Source of the DNA: an uncultured Pirellulales bacterium
GTDB taxonomy: Bacteria > Planctomycetota > Planctomycetia > Pirellulales > Lacipirellulaceae
DNA length: 17,329 nucleotides
Assembly (NCBI GenBank): GCA_947258835.1
Contig: CAMYJY010000041.1
Coordinates: forward strand, 1 to 17,329
Direction of reading: 5' to 3'
The notes under the pieces were generated by a model. The model did no database searches. It had not been told where the DNA came from and was given only the letters and a program-made list of their open reading frames with translations. Shown here piece by piece: positions 1 through 6,522 of this stretch. The first letter of the stretch is position 1; every line of letters begins with the position of its first letter. A program made the position numbers and the translations under genes.

Positions 1-53
1 TATTGCCCTCTGCACTGCCAATGAGCCCAGGGCGCCCAACGGAAGCCCGTATT

Positions 54-69
54 TGGCAAGCAAAATGCT
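54..69 (+). promoter_or_regulatory. Possible sigma-54 (RpoN) promoter motif
   Basis: The bases TGGCAAGCAAAATGCT match the sigma-54 consensus TGGCACG-N4-TTGCW at all but two specified positions and keep the essential GG-N10-GC spacing (GG at 55-56, GC at 67-68). RpoN often drives flagellar basal-body genes, and this points toward flgF. It lies about 640 bases before the flgF start, so the leader would be very long, and no activator site is recognised. A chance match is possible. Confidence 0.35.
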
Positions 70-123
70 AGCGGTAGGTTCATTGGCCGCGCAGACATCT
101 CTAAAATTCCCCAGAAACCTCTT

Positions 124-184
124 GTGACTGCGTCACATCGGTAGGCTTCGCCAACCGATGCCACCCACGGATGACAAATCCGTG
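124..184. other. Three consecutive small hairpins
   Basis: Three perfect or near-perfect stem-loops follow one another: GTGAC/GTCAC with a 3-nt loop (124-136); CATCGGT/ACCGATG (136-160) with an inner GGC/GCC stem; and CACGGA/TCCGTG with a 7-nt loop (166-184). No T-run follows any of them, so they are not typical terminators. They could be the 3' part of a structured RNA or a palindromic repeat element; nothing decides between these. Confidence 0.4.
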
Positions 185-253
185 CCAGTCCGTTCCTGCA
201 CCCGCCACTGCCCACAAAATCGTTACCAGCATTGGGTGCCACCCTCGTATGCC

Positions 254-284
254 TTACGTACGTCTTACGTACGTCTTACGTAAG
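254..284. repeat. 11-bp tandem repeat (TTACGTACGTC)
   Basis: The unit TTACGTACGTC occurs twice perfectly (254-264 and 265-275), followed by a partial third copy that turns into TTACGTAAG. The unit is nearly self-complementary, so the block is also palindromic. No function is evident. Confidence 0.75.
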
Positions 285-314
285 CTTTGGTGAACAGCTT
301 GCTGTGGGGTGTGG

Positions 315-334
315 ATTCCCGCCTGCGCGGGAAT
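315..334. repeat. dRS3-like dispersed palindrome (ATTCCC-N8-GGGAAT)
   Basis: The 20-bp sequence folds as ATTCCCGC, loop CTGC, GCGGGAAT: a perfect 8-bp stem. It fits the ATTCCC-N8-GGGAAT pattern of the neisserial dRS3 repeat, which is also common in other bacteria, where it creates spurious peptides such as VIPAQAGIH. Reading the region on the - strand gives exactly that peptide, so small open frames crossing it are artefacts. Confidence 0.75.
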
Positions 335-413
335 GACGATCAAAGGGGCAGGAAACGAAAGGGGGCGGAATCGTAGGCTCACTCGCGGCCCAGTGAGCAT
401 CGATTCGCACCCG

Positions 414-482
414 TCAACCCGCAACCCGCAACCCGCAACTCGCAACTCGCAACTCGCAACTCGCCGCAACTCGCCGCAACTC
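414..482. repeat. Heptamer array GCAACCC / GCAACTC grading into a 10-mer
   Basis: About three copies of GCAACCC (the first imperfect) run from 414 to 434, then four copies of GCAACTC (435-462), then two copies of a 10-mer GCCGCAACTC (463-482). The order suggests stepwise expansion: one base change, then a 3-base insertion, each amplified in tandem. Arrays of related 7-bp units lie at 1475-1583 and 6348-6509. Confidence 0.85.
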
Positions 483-620
483 GCCGCTAGCGGCAAATCT
501 TGCCGGGGACGCGCCGTTCTTGCCGGTAGGACTACGCGGATCTGGCTGCTAGCACGTCGCCTTGCGCAGGCGGCTGGAATCATTTTGGACCCTATTCTGT
601 AAGCCTCAAACAAGATTTTT

Positions 621-694
621 CGCGCGCCTGGCGGCAATTGGCGCGCGGTGTGCTTACCAAGAGTGCGTGCGCTTTGCAGGGGGGCAACCTGCAA
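621..694 (+). promoter_or_regulatory. Two GC-rich hairpins in the flgF leader
   Basis: The first hairpin pairs CGCGCGCC (621-628) with GGCGCGCG (640-647) around an 11-nt loop. The second pairs TTGCAGG (674-680) with CCTGCAA (688-694) around a 7-nt loop. The second ends 16 bases before the flgF start codon and just before a weak AGGG ribosome-binding candidate (697-700), so it could influence translation or protect the 5' end of the mRNA. No T-run follows either stem. Confidence 0.4.
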
Positions 695-710
695 GTAGGG
701 CCCAGCTCCC

Positions 711-1466
711 ATGTGCTATGGAATGTATCTTTCTGCCGAGGGCGCCCAAGTGCAAGCCCGACGTATGGAATTCATTGCCAATAACTTGGCAAACCTGGAA
801 ACGCCTGGCTTCAAACGCGACGTACCCATCTTTCAAGCCCGTTTTGCCGAAGCCATCCAACGCGGCACGGCCCAGCCCGGTGATCGCTCGGACAATGATC
901 TGGGCGGTGGTGTGAAACTGAATGAAGTCGATACGAATTTTTCGCATAGCACGCTCCGGCATACCAAGGTCAACACCGACTTTGCCATCAACGGAGAGGG
1001 TTTTTTTCAGGTCTCGGGACCCGACAACCAAACCCTGCTGACTAGGGCCGGTAATTTCGAAATCGACGTGCAAGGTCGACTGGTGACCCGGGCAGGTCGG
1101 CTGCCTGTGCTGGATGCGGCCGGTGATGAGATCACCCTGGACGGAAAATTGCCGTGGAACGTGGGGAGCGGCGGTGTGATCGAACAAGCGGGCCAGAGAA
1201 TTCCCCTCGGTTTGCAAACCCCTCAGTCGCTGGGCGATCTGGTGAAAGTGGGCCACAACATGTTTCGTCCCCTCGGCCCCACCACGGAAGTCCCACTGCC
1301 CCAGCGGGATATCCGGCAGGGCTACCTCGAACAATCCGGTGTCAGCTCCACCCGCGAAATGCTGGCCATGATCGAAACCTCCCGGGCCTTTGAGGCGAAT
1401 ACACAACTGATTCAAAACCAAGATAGCATGATGAGCTCGCTGATTAGTCGCGTGTTGGCGAGGTGA
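711..1466 (+). CDS. flgF: Flagellar basal-body rod protein FlgF
   Basis: This 251-residue protein belongs to the FlgE/FlgF/FlgG family of axial proteins. FlgF is a proximal rod subunit exported by the flagellar type III system. The N-terminus MCYGMYLSAEG followed by MEFIANNLANLETPGFKRD is the conserved flagellar rod motif; the middle carries the family signature GEGFFQV (residues about 96-102) and TRAGNF; the C-terminal helix RAFEANTQLIQNQDSMMSSL matches the family C-terminal domain. Length is normal. It lacks the distal-rod insertion seen in the next gene, which separates FlgF from FlgG. The start is fixed by the conserved MxYGxYxSA beginning, though the ribosome-binding site is weak (AGGG at 697-700). 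It opens a co-directional run flgF-G-A-H-I-J. Confidence 0.93.
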   Translation: MCYGMYLSAEGAQVQARRMEFIANNLANLETPGFKRDVPIFQARFAEAIQRGTAQPGDRSDNDLGGGVKLNEVDTNFSHSTLRHTKVNTDFAINGEGFFQVSGPDNQTLLTRAGNFEIDVQGRLVTRAGRLPVLDAAGDEITLDGKLPWNVGSGGVIEQAGQRIPLGLQTPQSLGDLVKVGHNMFRPLGPTTEVPLPQRDIRQGYLEQSGVSSTREMLAMIETSRAFEANTQLIQNQDSMMSSLISRVLAR

Positions 1467-1474
1467 GTTTATGA

Positions 1475-1583
1475 GGCGCTGGGCGCTGGGCGCTAGGCGC
1501 TAGTTGCTGGCGGTAGATAACGTAACCTAACTTTTCAATTCCACATCCTCATAACTAGCGCCTAGCGCCCAGCGCCTAGCGCC
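1475..1583. repeat. Inverted heptamer arrays forming a 31-bp stem between flgF and flgG
   Basis: Four units of GGCGCTR (1475-1502) are mirrored by four units of YAGCGCC (1556-1583). With three more pairs inside (GTT at 1503-1505 with AAC at 1553-1555) the arms form a 31-bp stem whose only irregularity is one G-U wobble, closing a 47-nt loop. The stem starts 8 bases after the flgF stop and ends directly before the AGGA that serves flgG (about 1585-1588). No T-run follows, so it is not a standard terminator. It may stabilise the upstream mRNA, hinder translation of flgG, or simply be a by-product of repeat spread. Confidence 0.85.
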
Positions 1584-1595
1584 CAGGAAAACCCA

Positions 1596-2396
1596 ATGAG
1601 CGTTCAAACCCTCTACACTGCCGCCACCGGCATGCAAGCTTTGGAAACCAAGCTGGACGTGATTGCCAATAATATGGCAAATATCAATACCACCGGTTTT
1701 AAGAAAGATCGGGCGAATTTTGAGGACCTGTTTTACAGACAATACAAGCTGCCAGGTTCGATTGATGCCGATGGCAATATCACCTCCACGGGCGTGGAGG
1801 TCGGCTTGGGGACGCGCGTTTCCAGTACCCAAACCAACCACACGCAAGGGGCCCTCAGTACCACCGACAATCCCCTCGACCTGGCAATCGAAGGCGATGG
1901 CTTCTTTCAGGTCAGCACCTCCAATGGCGAGTTTTATTCACGGGCCGGTAATTTTGGTGTCAACGCCAATGGACAACTCGTGCTGGGATCGGCCCATACG
2001 GGCTGGATCTTAAATCCCCCGATCACTATTCCCGAAGATGCAATCGATGTGGTGGTCAGTGCCGAGGGGGAAGTGCAATACCGCACCACGGGTCAGGTGG
2101 CTCTGCAAACGGCGGGACAAATCCAGCTGGCCACGTTTATCAATCCCGATGGCTTGCTCAAGTTGGGCGATAATCTCTATCAAGAAACGTCCGCTTCCGG
2201 AGTCGCCAACCTGGCCAATCCCGGGCAGCCGGGTTTCGGAGTGGTCGCGCAAGGGGCCTTGGAGGCCTCCAATGTGGAGCCCGTGCAGGAACTGATCGAT
2301 TTGATCACCACCCAGCGGGCTTTTGAGCTCAATTCGCAGGTGGTCCAGGCCGGCGACCAGATCATGCAAATTGCCGCCACCCTCCGTCGTGGCTAA
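1596..2396 (+). CDS. flgG: Flagellar distal rod protein FlgG
   Basis: FlgG forms the distal rod that passes through the P and L rings. The 266-residue product begins MSVQTLYTAATGMQALETKL and continues VIANNMANINTTGFKKDR, a textbook FlgG start. Residues about 47-65 (FYRQYKLPGSIDADGN) correspond to the FlgG-specific segment known to keep the distal rod straight rather than curved like the hook. The signature EGDGFFQV and the C-terminal EASNVEPVQELIDLITTQRAFELNSQ follow. Length matches the family. The gene is 129 bases after flgF, and that gap is filled by a long hairpin made of heptamer repeats. The ribosome-binding AGGA lies right at the foot of the hairpin. Identification is secure. Confidence 0.96.
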   Translation: MSVQTLYTAATGMQALETKLDVIANNMANINTTGFKKDRANFEDLFYRQYKLPGSIDADGNITSTGVEVGLGTRVSSTQTNHTQGALSTTDNPLDLAIEGDGFFQVSTSNGEFYSRAGNFGVNANGQLVLGSAHTGWILNPPITIPEDAIDVVVSAEGEVQYRTTGQVALQTAGQIQLATFINPDGLLKLGDNLYQETSASGVANLANPGQPGFGVVAQGALEASNVEPVQELIDLITTQRAFELNSQVVQAGDQIMQIAATLRRG

Positions 2397-2451
2397 CCGG
2401 TTGGTTTCCCTGTTCTCATTTTAAATCGATCGACGCATGGAATGGACTGAT

Positions 2452-3279
2452 ATGAAACGTTGCACGTTCGCCTGGGTACTAAGCATCTTGCTCCTTGGGG
2501 GAGCTGTCCTCCCCGTGAGGGCCGGTGCCGCGGAACTCTGGTTACGCGCGCAAGCCGCCCCGACAGGAAACCTGGTACGCGTGGGGGATGTGGCCGACGT
2601 ATCCGCGGAGACCACGGAAGAATGCCACCAGCTCTTGACCATCCCGCTCCTGGCGGCACCCGCTCCCGGCACCCGGATTTATCTGCACCGCTCTGAGGTG
2701 CAAGAATTCTTGCAAGCACGTGGCATCGATCCACAGCAACTGGTGTTCCTCGGGGCCCAGACGGTGGCCATTGGCGAGGCGGTGCCCACTGGGAACCCGT
2801 CGGACCCACGCGCGCGGAATCAGCCGCCTACCGAGCAGCCAAGCTATCACGTGGTGGTGGCCACCCGTGCCATTCCGGCGGGGGATTTTATTGGCGGTAC
2901 GGATGTCGAACTCGTGCCGCAGCTAGGTCGGCCGGCCCGCGGTGTGCTCAGTTCGTTGGACGGGGCCATTGGCCAAGAAGCCCGGAGCCCGCTGGCCCAG
3001 GGCAGCGTGGTGCGCGAACACCATCTGCGTCCAGCACGTCAGGTGTTGCGGGGAGAAACCGTTACCATCTACGCCAGAACCGGCGGTGTGACTGTGAAAA
3101 CCTATGCCATCGCACGTCAAGACGGGGCGCTGGGAGATTTAATCCAGGTCCAAACCCTCGACAAAAAAGAAAGATACACCGCCCGGATTTCCGGTCGGCG
3201 CCAGTTGGAAGTCCTGGCCGCCGCGAATCAAGCACATGAACTGGCCACGCTGGGGCGTCCTCCCACACGCCAGCGCTAA
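2452..3279 (+). CDS. flgA: Flagellar P-ring chaperone FlgA
   Basis: FlgA is the periplasmic chaperone that helps FlgI assemble the P ring around the rod. From the ATG at 2452 the protein is 275 residues with a signal peptide: MKRCTF, then a hydrophobic stretch AWVLSILLLGGAVLP and a cleavage region near RAGAA. The C-terminal half carries the SAF/FlgA pattern: VVVATRAIPAGDFI, then the GQEAR-PLAQGSVV segment, and finally GETVTIYARTGGVTVKTYAI and GALGDLIQV. An ATG 15 bases upstream (2437) is in frame but has no ribosome-binding site and would place charged residues before the signal peptide, so 2452 is preferred. It follows flgG by 55 bases and precedes flgH and flgI, the usual order. Confidence in the family is high; the start is likely. 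Confidence 0.92.
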   Translation: MKRCTFAWVLSILLLGGAVLPVRAGAAELWLRAQAAPTGNLVRVGDVADVSAETTEECHQLLTIPLLAAPAPGTRIYLHRSEVQEFLQARGIDPQQLVFLGAQTVAIGEAVPTGNPSDPRARNQPPTEQPSYHVVVATRAIPAGDFIGGTDVELVPQLGRPARGVLSSLDGAIGQEARSPLAQGSVVREHHLRPARQVLRGETVTIYARTGGVTVKTYAIARQDGALGDLIQVQTLDKKERYTARISGRRQLEVLAAANQAHELATLGRPPTRQR

Positions 3280-3360
3280 GTGGACTGGTATCCAGCGGCC
3301 GGGAAAGATGGCGGTAGGAAACGCTTTGAGGACGGGCAACAACACTTACGGAACCATGAC

Positions 3361-4053
3361 ATGCATCGATGGCACGCAAATTTGATGAATTGGATCGTCG
3401 GCCTAGGAATGGCTTGCGGTGGAGCAGGCGTGGTCACCGCCCAAGATGGCAGCCTCTTTTTGCAGCCCGCTCCCGCAACGCATCCCGGGCTGACGCTGGA
3501 AAATAGCTCGTTTTTGTTTCGTCAGTTGCCACCGGAGGCCCGCCCTCGCGAGTTGGAAAAGAATGACATCATCACGGTGGTGGTTGATTTTCGCTCCCGC
3601 TTCCTCAGCGAAGGCGATGCCGAAAGCCGTAAGACGGCCAGCCTCACCGCGGTGCTGGCGGACTGGATCAAACTCGAAAGCGGGTCGATCAAGCCAGCGC
3701 CCCAATCGGATGGCGACCCCACCATCTCGGGTACACTCAACAGCCAGTATCGTGCGGAAGCGGATGTGGAGTTGCGGGATTCGCTGTCGTTTCGCATGGC
3801 CGCGAAAATCGTGGATATCCGTCCCAATGGCAACCTGGTGATCGAAGGACACCAAACCATTCGCAACAACGAAGAGCGGTGGCGGATTTCGTTAACCGGT
3901 GTTGTGCGGCGCGAGGCCATCCAGGCCGATCGCACCGTCAGCAGTGATGCGATCTATGATTTCGACGTGGATAAGGAAGAGCTGGGTCAGGTGCGGGACG
4001 GGTACTCCCGCGGCTGGCTGGCTCGCTGGTACGACCGCTTTAAGCCCATCTAG
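3361..4053 (+). CDS. flgH: Flagellar L-ring protein FlgH
   Basis: FlgH forms the L ring in the outer membrane. Using ATG 3361 the product is 230 residues, the usual FlgH length. The N-terminus (MHRWHANLMNWIVGLGMACGG) looks like an export signal. The mature part shows LEKNDIITVVVDFRSRFLSEGDAE, matching the FlgH core, then SLSFRMAAKIVDIRPNGNLVIEGH and a C-terminal REAIQADRTVSSDAIYDFDV segment. The frame stays open back to a GTG at 3280, adding 27 charged residues, but an export signal that far in is unlikely. ATG 3385 is also possible. FlgH proteins are usually lipoproteins; here the only candidate lipobox is G-M-A-C, a poor match, while V-T-A at the end of the signal would suit ordinary signal peptidase. 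It lies 17 bases before flgI. Confidence 0.9.
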   Translation: MHRWHANLMNWIVGLGMACGGAGVVTAQDGSLFLQPAPATHPGLTLENSSFLFRQLPPEARPRELEKNDIITVVVDFRSRFLSEGDAESRKTASLTAVLADWIKLESGSIKPAPQSDGDPTISGTLNSQYRAEADVELRDSLSFRMAAKIVDIRPNGNLVIEGHQTIRNNEERWRISLTGVVRREAIQADRTVSSDAIYDFDVDKEELGQVRDGYSRGWLARWYDRFKPI

Positions 4054-4070
4054 GCCGTGGAGAGACGGAT

Positions 4071-5141
4071 ATGAAAGCCAGTAGATACTTTACCTGTTTG
4101 TTAGCCATGGCTTGCCTGGTATCGGCAGCCCCGCAGCTGTGGGGGCGGACGGTGCTGCGGAATATTTGTCGGGTCAAAGGACAGGAAGAAAATGTGCTGC
4201 GGGGTCTGGGGCTGGTGGTGGGACTCAATGGCACCGGTGAGATGAACGACCCGGCCACCATGCGGGCCTTGTCGCGGTCCATGGAATTGATGGGCAGCCC
4301 CGTGCCCCAAAGCGGTTTGCCAGGTGCCGAGAGTCTGGAAGAACTACGGAAAATCAAGAATGCCGCCTTGGTGTGGGTCACGGCCCGCGTGCCCGCCACG
4401 GGGGCCCGGCGGGGTGACAAATTGGATTGCGCGGTGAGTGCCATCAACGGCAAAAGCCTGGCCGGCGGTCGGTTGGCTTTTGCCGCCCTGCAGGGCCCCA
4501 ACACGCGGGACAAACGTGTCTACGCGCTGGCGGAAGGGCAGGTCCAACTGGATGCGCCCGACCAACCCCTGGTGGGACATATTCATGATGGCTGCCAGAT
4601 GGAAGAAGACGTGTTTACGCCGTTTCAAGATGCCAACGGCTATGTCACGTTGATCCTCGATAAAAATCATGCCAACTTCCAAACCGCCAGCGATGTGGCT
4701 GCCGTGATTGCCCAAACGTATTTCCAGGACCGAGAAGATAGCGATGACGTGCAGGCGGTGAACGCCGCCAACATCGTGGTCCGAACCCCCGAGGAGTATC
4801 GCAACAACCCCGTGGAATTTGTTTCCATCCTGCTGGAATCACGGATCTACAACGCCGAGCCGGAAGCACGGGTGGTGATCGATGAACGCACGGGAAGCAT
4901 CGTGATCGATGGGGATGTGCAGATTGGCGATGTGGTCATTTCGCACCGTAATATTGTTGTCGAAGCCACGGAAGACACGACACATTTTGAAAAAATAACG
5001 CTGGAGGAACAAAGCCACGCCAAGCTGCGTTCCTTGGTCGATGCCCTGAATGCCCTCAAAGTGCCCAATGAAGATGCCATCGAAATTATTAAGGGTATTA
5101 ACCGCAGCGGAAAGTTACACGGCCGACTGATTATTGAATAG
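4071..5141 (+). CDS. flgI: Flagellar P-ring protein FlgI
   Basis: FlgI forms the periplasmic P ring that acts as a bushing for the rod. The 356-residue protein has a clear signal peptide (MKASRYFTCLLAMACLVSAA) followed by the family hallmark of a short basic stretch, CRVKGQEENVLRGLGLVVGL, then NGTGE. Further family features are PVPQSGLPGAES, the KNAALVWVTARVPATGARRGD segment, VDALNALKVPNEDAIEIIKG and the terminal GKLHGRLIIE. Length is typical. GGAGAG about 8 bases before ATG is a good ribosome-binding site. Together with flgH it shows the cell has an outer membrane and a periplasm. A dispersed repeat starts immediately at its stop codon. Confidence 0.97.
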   Translation: MKASRYFTCLLAMACLVSAAPQLWGRTVLRNICRVKGQEENVLRGLGLVVGLNGTGEMNDPATMRALSRSMELMGSPVPQSGLPGAESLEELRKIKNAALVWVTARVPATGARRGDKLDCAVSAINGKSLAGGRLAFAALQGPNTRDKRVYALAEGQVQLDAPDQPLVGHIHDGCQMEEDVFTPFQDANGYVTLILDKNHANFQTASDVAAVIAQTYFQDREDSDDVQAVNAANIVVRTPEEYRNNPVEFVSILLESRIYNAEPEARVVIDERTGSIVIDGDVQIGDVVISHRNIVVEATEDTTHFEKITLEEQSHAKLRSLVDALNALKVPNEDAIEIIKGINRSGKLHGRLIIE

Positions 5142-5221
5142 GGCGGCATGGCCGCCAACCGATGCGAGCTACCGCTCGGAAGGTGTTGGCCCGCTCCCGT
5201 TGGTCGCTGGGTTTTACTTTA
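5142..5221. repeat. Dispersed ~80-bp repeat, copy A
   Basis: This block begins at the flgI stop codon and is about 80% identical by eye to 11385-11463, including a 25-base identical run (5186-5210 here, 11430-11454 there). It holds two small hairpins: GGCGGC/GCCGCC around a 3-nt loop and CGAGC/GCTCG around a short loop. It has no coding potential. Its placement right after a stop codon in both cases suggests an mRNA 3'-end role or a target preference for insertion. Confidence 0.8.
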
Positions 5222-5245
5222 CTGCACTGCTAAAGGATCGTAGTC

Positions 5246-5626
5246 ATGGAAATTAATCTTGGTGCATCGCCTACCCTGCAACCCTTGCGGCCGGGGCCGC
5301 TGACGGATCCGCAGCAGGTGGCTGGTGCCGAAGAGACCCGCGCTACCTTCCGCACCTTTGTGGGAGAGGCTTTCTTTGGCCAGCTACTGAAATCCATGCG
5401 GAGCACGCAGGGGAAGCCGGCCTATTTCCACGGCGGTCGGGCGGAGGAGGTCTTTCGCGGCCAATTCGATCAACAGCTGGCCCAGCACATGACCGAGGCC
5501 AGCGCCGCTACGATTGCCGATCCCATGTTCGCACAGCAAGTCCCAGCCCAGGCCGCCTTGCTCCAAGAGCAGGATGCAGCCAGTCGGCCGGCGCCGGTCG
5601 AGTTGTTGCAACTAAGACGTCGGTGA
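5246..5626 (+). CDS. flgJ: FlgJ-type rod-binding protein, single domain
   Basis: The 126-residue protein matches the N-terminal rod-binding domain of FlgJ: FVGEAFFGQLLKSMRSTQGK, then YFHGGRAEEVFRGQFDQQLA and QHMTEA. FlgJ acts as a rod assembly scaffold in the periplasm. The peptidoglycan-cutting glucosaminidase domain of the enterobacterial form is absent, giving a short protein as in many non-enteric bacteria, so hole-making in the cell wall must be done by another enzyme. AAGGA (about 5233-5237) precedes the ATG and supports this start. The gene ends the rod and ring block; a strong terminator lies 165 bases downstream. Confidence 0.85.
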   Translation: MEINLGASPTLQPLRPGPLTDPQQVAGAEETRATFRTFVGEAFFGQLLKSMRSTQGKPAYFHGGRAEEVFRGQFDQQLAQHMTEASAATIADPMFAQQVPAQAALLQEQDAASRPAPVELLQLRRR

Positions 5627-5790
5627 TTTCGTTCGCGTACGAAGCGCGAGAAGGAGCGCATCTCAATCAGGGAAAATGGACCGTCTCCCCGGCCACATGG
5701 GTGAGATTGTGGGGCAGCTCAATTATTTTCAGGGGCAGGAACCACGCAGCAAAAAGCATTCATCATTCGCTTTTGTTCAGATCAATTTAC

Positions 5791-5825
5791 TTCTGAAAGA
5801 ACGGCCTCTGGCCGTTTTTTCAGAA
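5791..5825. terminator. Strong intrinsic terminator after flgJ
   Basis: Arms 5791-5806 and 5810-5825 pair over 16 bp with only one G-U wobble, around a 3-nt loop TCT. The right arm carries six T's (5815-5820) and the left arm an A-rich mirror, so the hairpin could act in either direction. It lies 165 bases after flgJ and only 10-31 bases before the flgN start candidates. It splits the rod and ring genes from the junction genes, unless transcription reads through. Confidence 0.85.
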
Positions 5826-5856
5826 ACTACAAAACATGCACAGGGTGAGGCATCAC

Positions 5857-6345
5857 GTGGTAGAAATCAATTGGGAAGCAGAAATTGCCGGCCTGCTGGG
5901 CCGCTTGGGTGCCACGCAAGAAAAGCTACTGCAGCTGTTCACGCGGAAACGTGAGCTCCTGCTGCAACGCGATCACCAGGGGTTGACCGCTCTGGTGACC
6001 GAAGAGACAGCGCTGGTAACGGAACTGGAGGCCTGCCAAGAGCAGCGCCAGGCCTTATTGGTGCAAGCAGCCGCAGCTGGCTTGCCAGCTGATAGCATTG
6101 CTTCGCTGGCGGATGCCTTGCCCTCAGAAGATGACGGCACCATGTCCCAGTCTCTGGCTGAGGCCACCAAACGGTCGCATTTGCTGCGGCATCAGAGCGT
6201 CGCGCAGTGGGTGGTCGTGCAACGAACTTTGCTCCATCTTTCCCACATGCTCGAGATTATTGCTACTGGAGGCCAGCTGCAGCCGACATATGGAACAGGC
6301 AAGCAAACCGGCACCAGCGGCGCCCTGATGGATCAGGCGGTTTAG
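5857..6345 (+). CDS. flgN: FlgN-like export chaperone for FlgK and FlgL
   Basis: FlgN proteins are small helical cytoplasmic chaperones that bind FlgK and FlgL before export. This product of about 162 residues is predicted almost wholly helical: LGRLGATQEKLLQLFTRKRE, then LLLQRDHQGLTALVTEETA and VTELEACQEQRQALLVQAAA, the FlgN pattern of three leucine-rich helices. Similarity is weak, as is usual for this family, but the position right before flgK supports the call. I chose GTG 5857 because GGTGAGG (5844-5850) sits 6 bases upstream; ATG 5836 is in frame, adds seven residues (MHRVRHH) and has no ribosome-binding site. No flgM-like gene is found between flgJ and here. The stop codon is followed at once by a heptamer array. 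Confidence 0.75.
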   Translation: MVEINWEAEIAGLLGRLGATQEKLLQLFTRKRELLLQRDHQGLTALVTEETALVTELEACQEQRQALLVQAAAAGLPADSIASLADALPSEDDGTMSQSLAEATKRSHLLRHQSVAQWVVVQRTLLHLSHMLEIIATGGQLQPTYGTGKQTGTSGALMDQAV

Positions 6346-6347
6346 AA

Positions 6348-6509
6348 GGGACTAGGAGCTAGGAGCTAGGGGCTAGGGACTAGGGACTAGGGACTAGGGA
6401 CTAGGGGCTAGGGGCTAGGGGCTAGAAGCCCGCAACCTACAACCCACAACCCACAACCCACAACCCACAACCCACAACCCACAACCCGCAACCCGCAACC
6501 CGCAACCCG
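6348..6509. repeat. Double heptamer array (GGGRCTA x11, CAACCCR x11) before flgK
   Basis: Eleven G-rich heptamers (GGGACTA, GGAGCTA, GGGGCTA) fill 6348-6424. After an 8-base linker come eleven C-rich heptamers (CAACCTA once, CAACCCA six times, CAACCCG four times; 6433-6509). The G-rich half has runs of three or more G every 7 bases, a canonical G-quadruplex pattern on the + strand; the C-rich half gives the same on the - strand. The array occupies nearly the whole gap from flgN to flgK, leaving only 13 bases before the flgK ATG. Confidence 0.9.
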
Positions 6510-6522
6510 CAGCAACTCACCC

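Larger units (their letters stand above)
1..710. other. Non-coding region upstream of the flagellar cluster
   Basis: I see no convincing gene in these 710 bases in any frame. The stretch holds a sigma-54-like motif (54-69), three consecutive hairpins (124-184), an 11-bp tandem repeat (254-284), a dRS3-like palindrome (315-334), a heptamer array (414-482), a 12-bp palindrome GCCGCTAGCGGC (483-494) and two GC-rich hairpins just before flgF (621-647 and 674-694). The density of short repeats suggests a repeat-loaded intergenic region rather than a decayed gene. The open frames here read through the repeats and encode low-complexity peptides. Confidence 0.75.

Noticed and set aside
254..712. 152-codon - strand frame upstream of flgF, and the + strand frames at 309-602 and 562-915
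   Set aside because: They run through the dRS3-like palindrome and the heptamer array or into flgF; the peptide VIPAQAGIH is a known artefact of that repeat.
5729..5746. Second sigma-54-like site (GG-N10-GC) upstream of flgN
   Set aside because: Only the GG and GC dinucleotides and a few other bases match, and a strong terminator lies between it and flgN.
5676..5954. 92-codon + strand frame between flgJ and flgN, in the usual flgM position
   Set aside because: It crosses the terminator hairpin, overlaps flgN in another frame and shows no FlgM features.
6348..6509. CRISPR-like array
   Set aside because: Units are 7 bp and contiguous with no spacers, so this is a simple tandem repeat.
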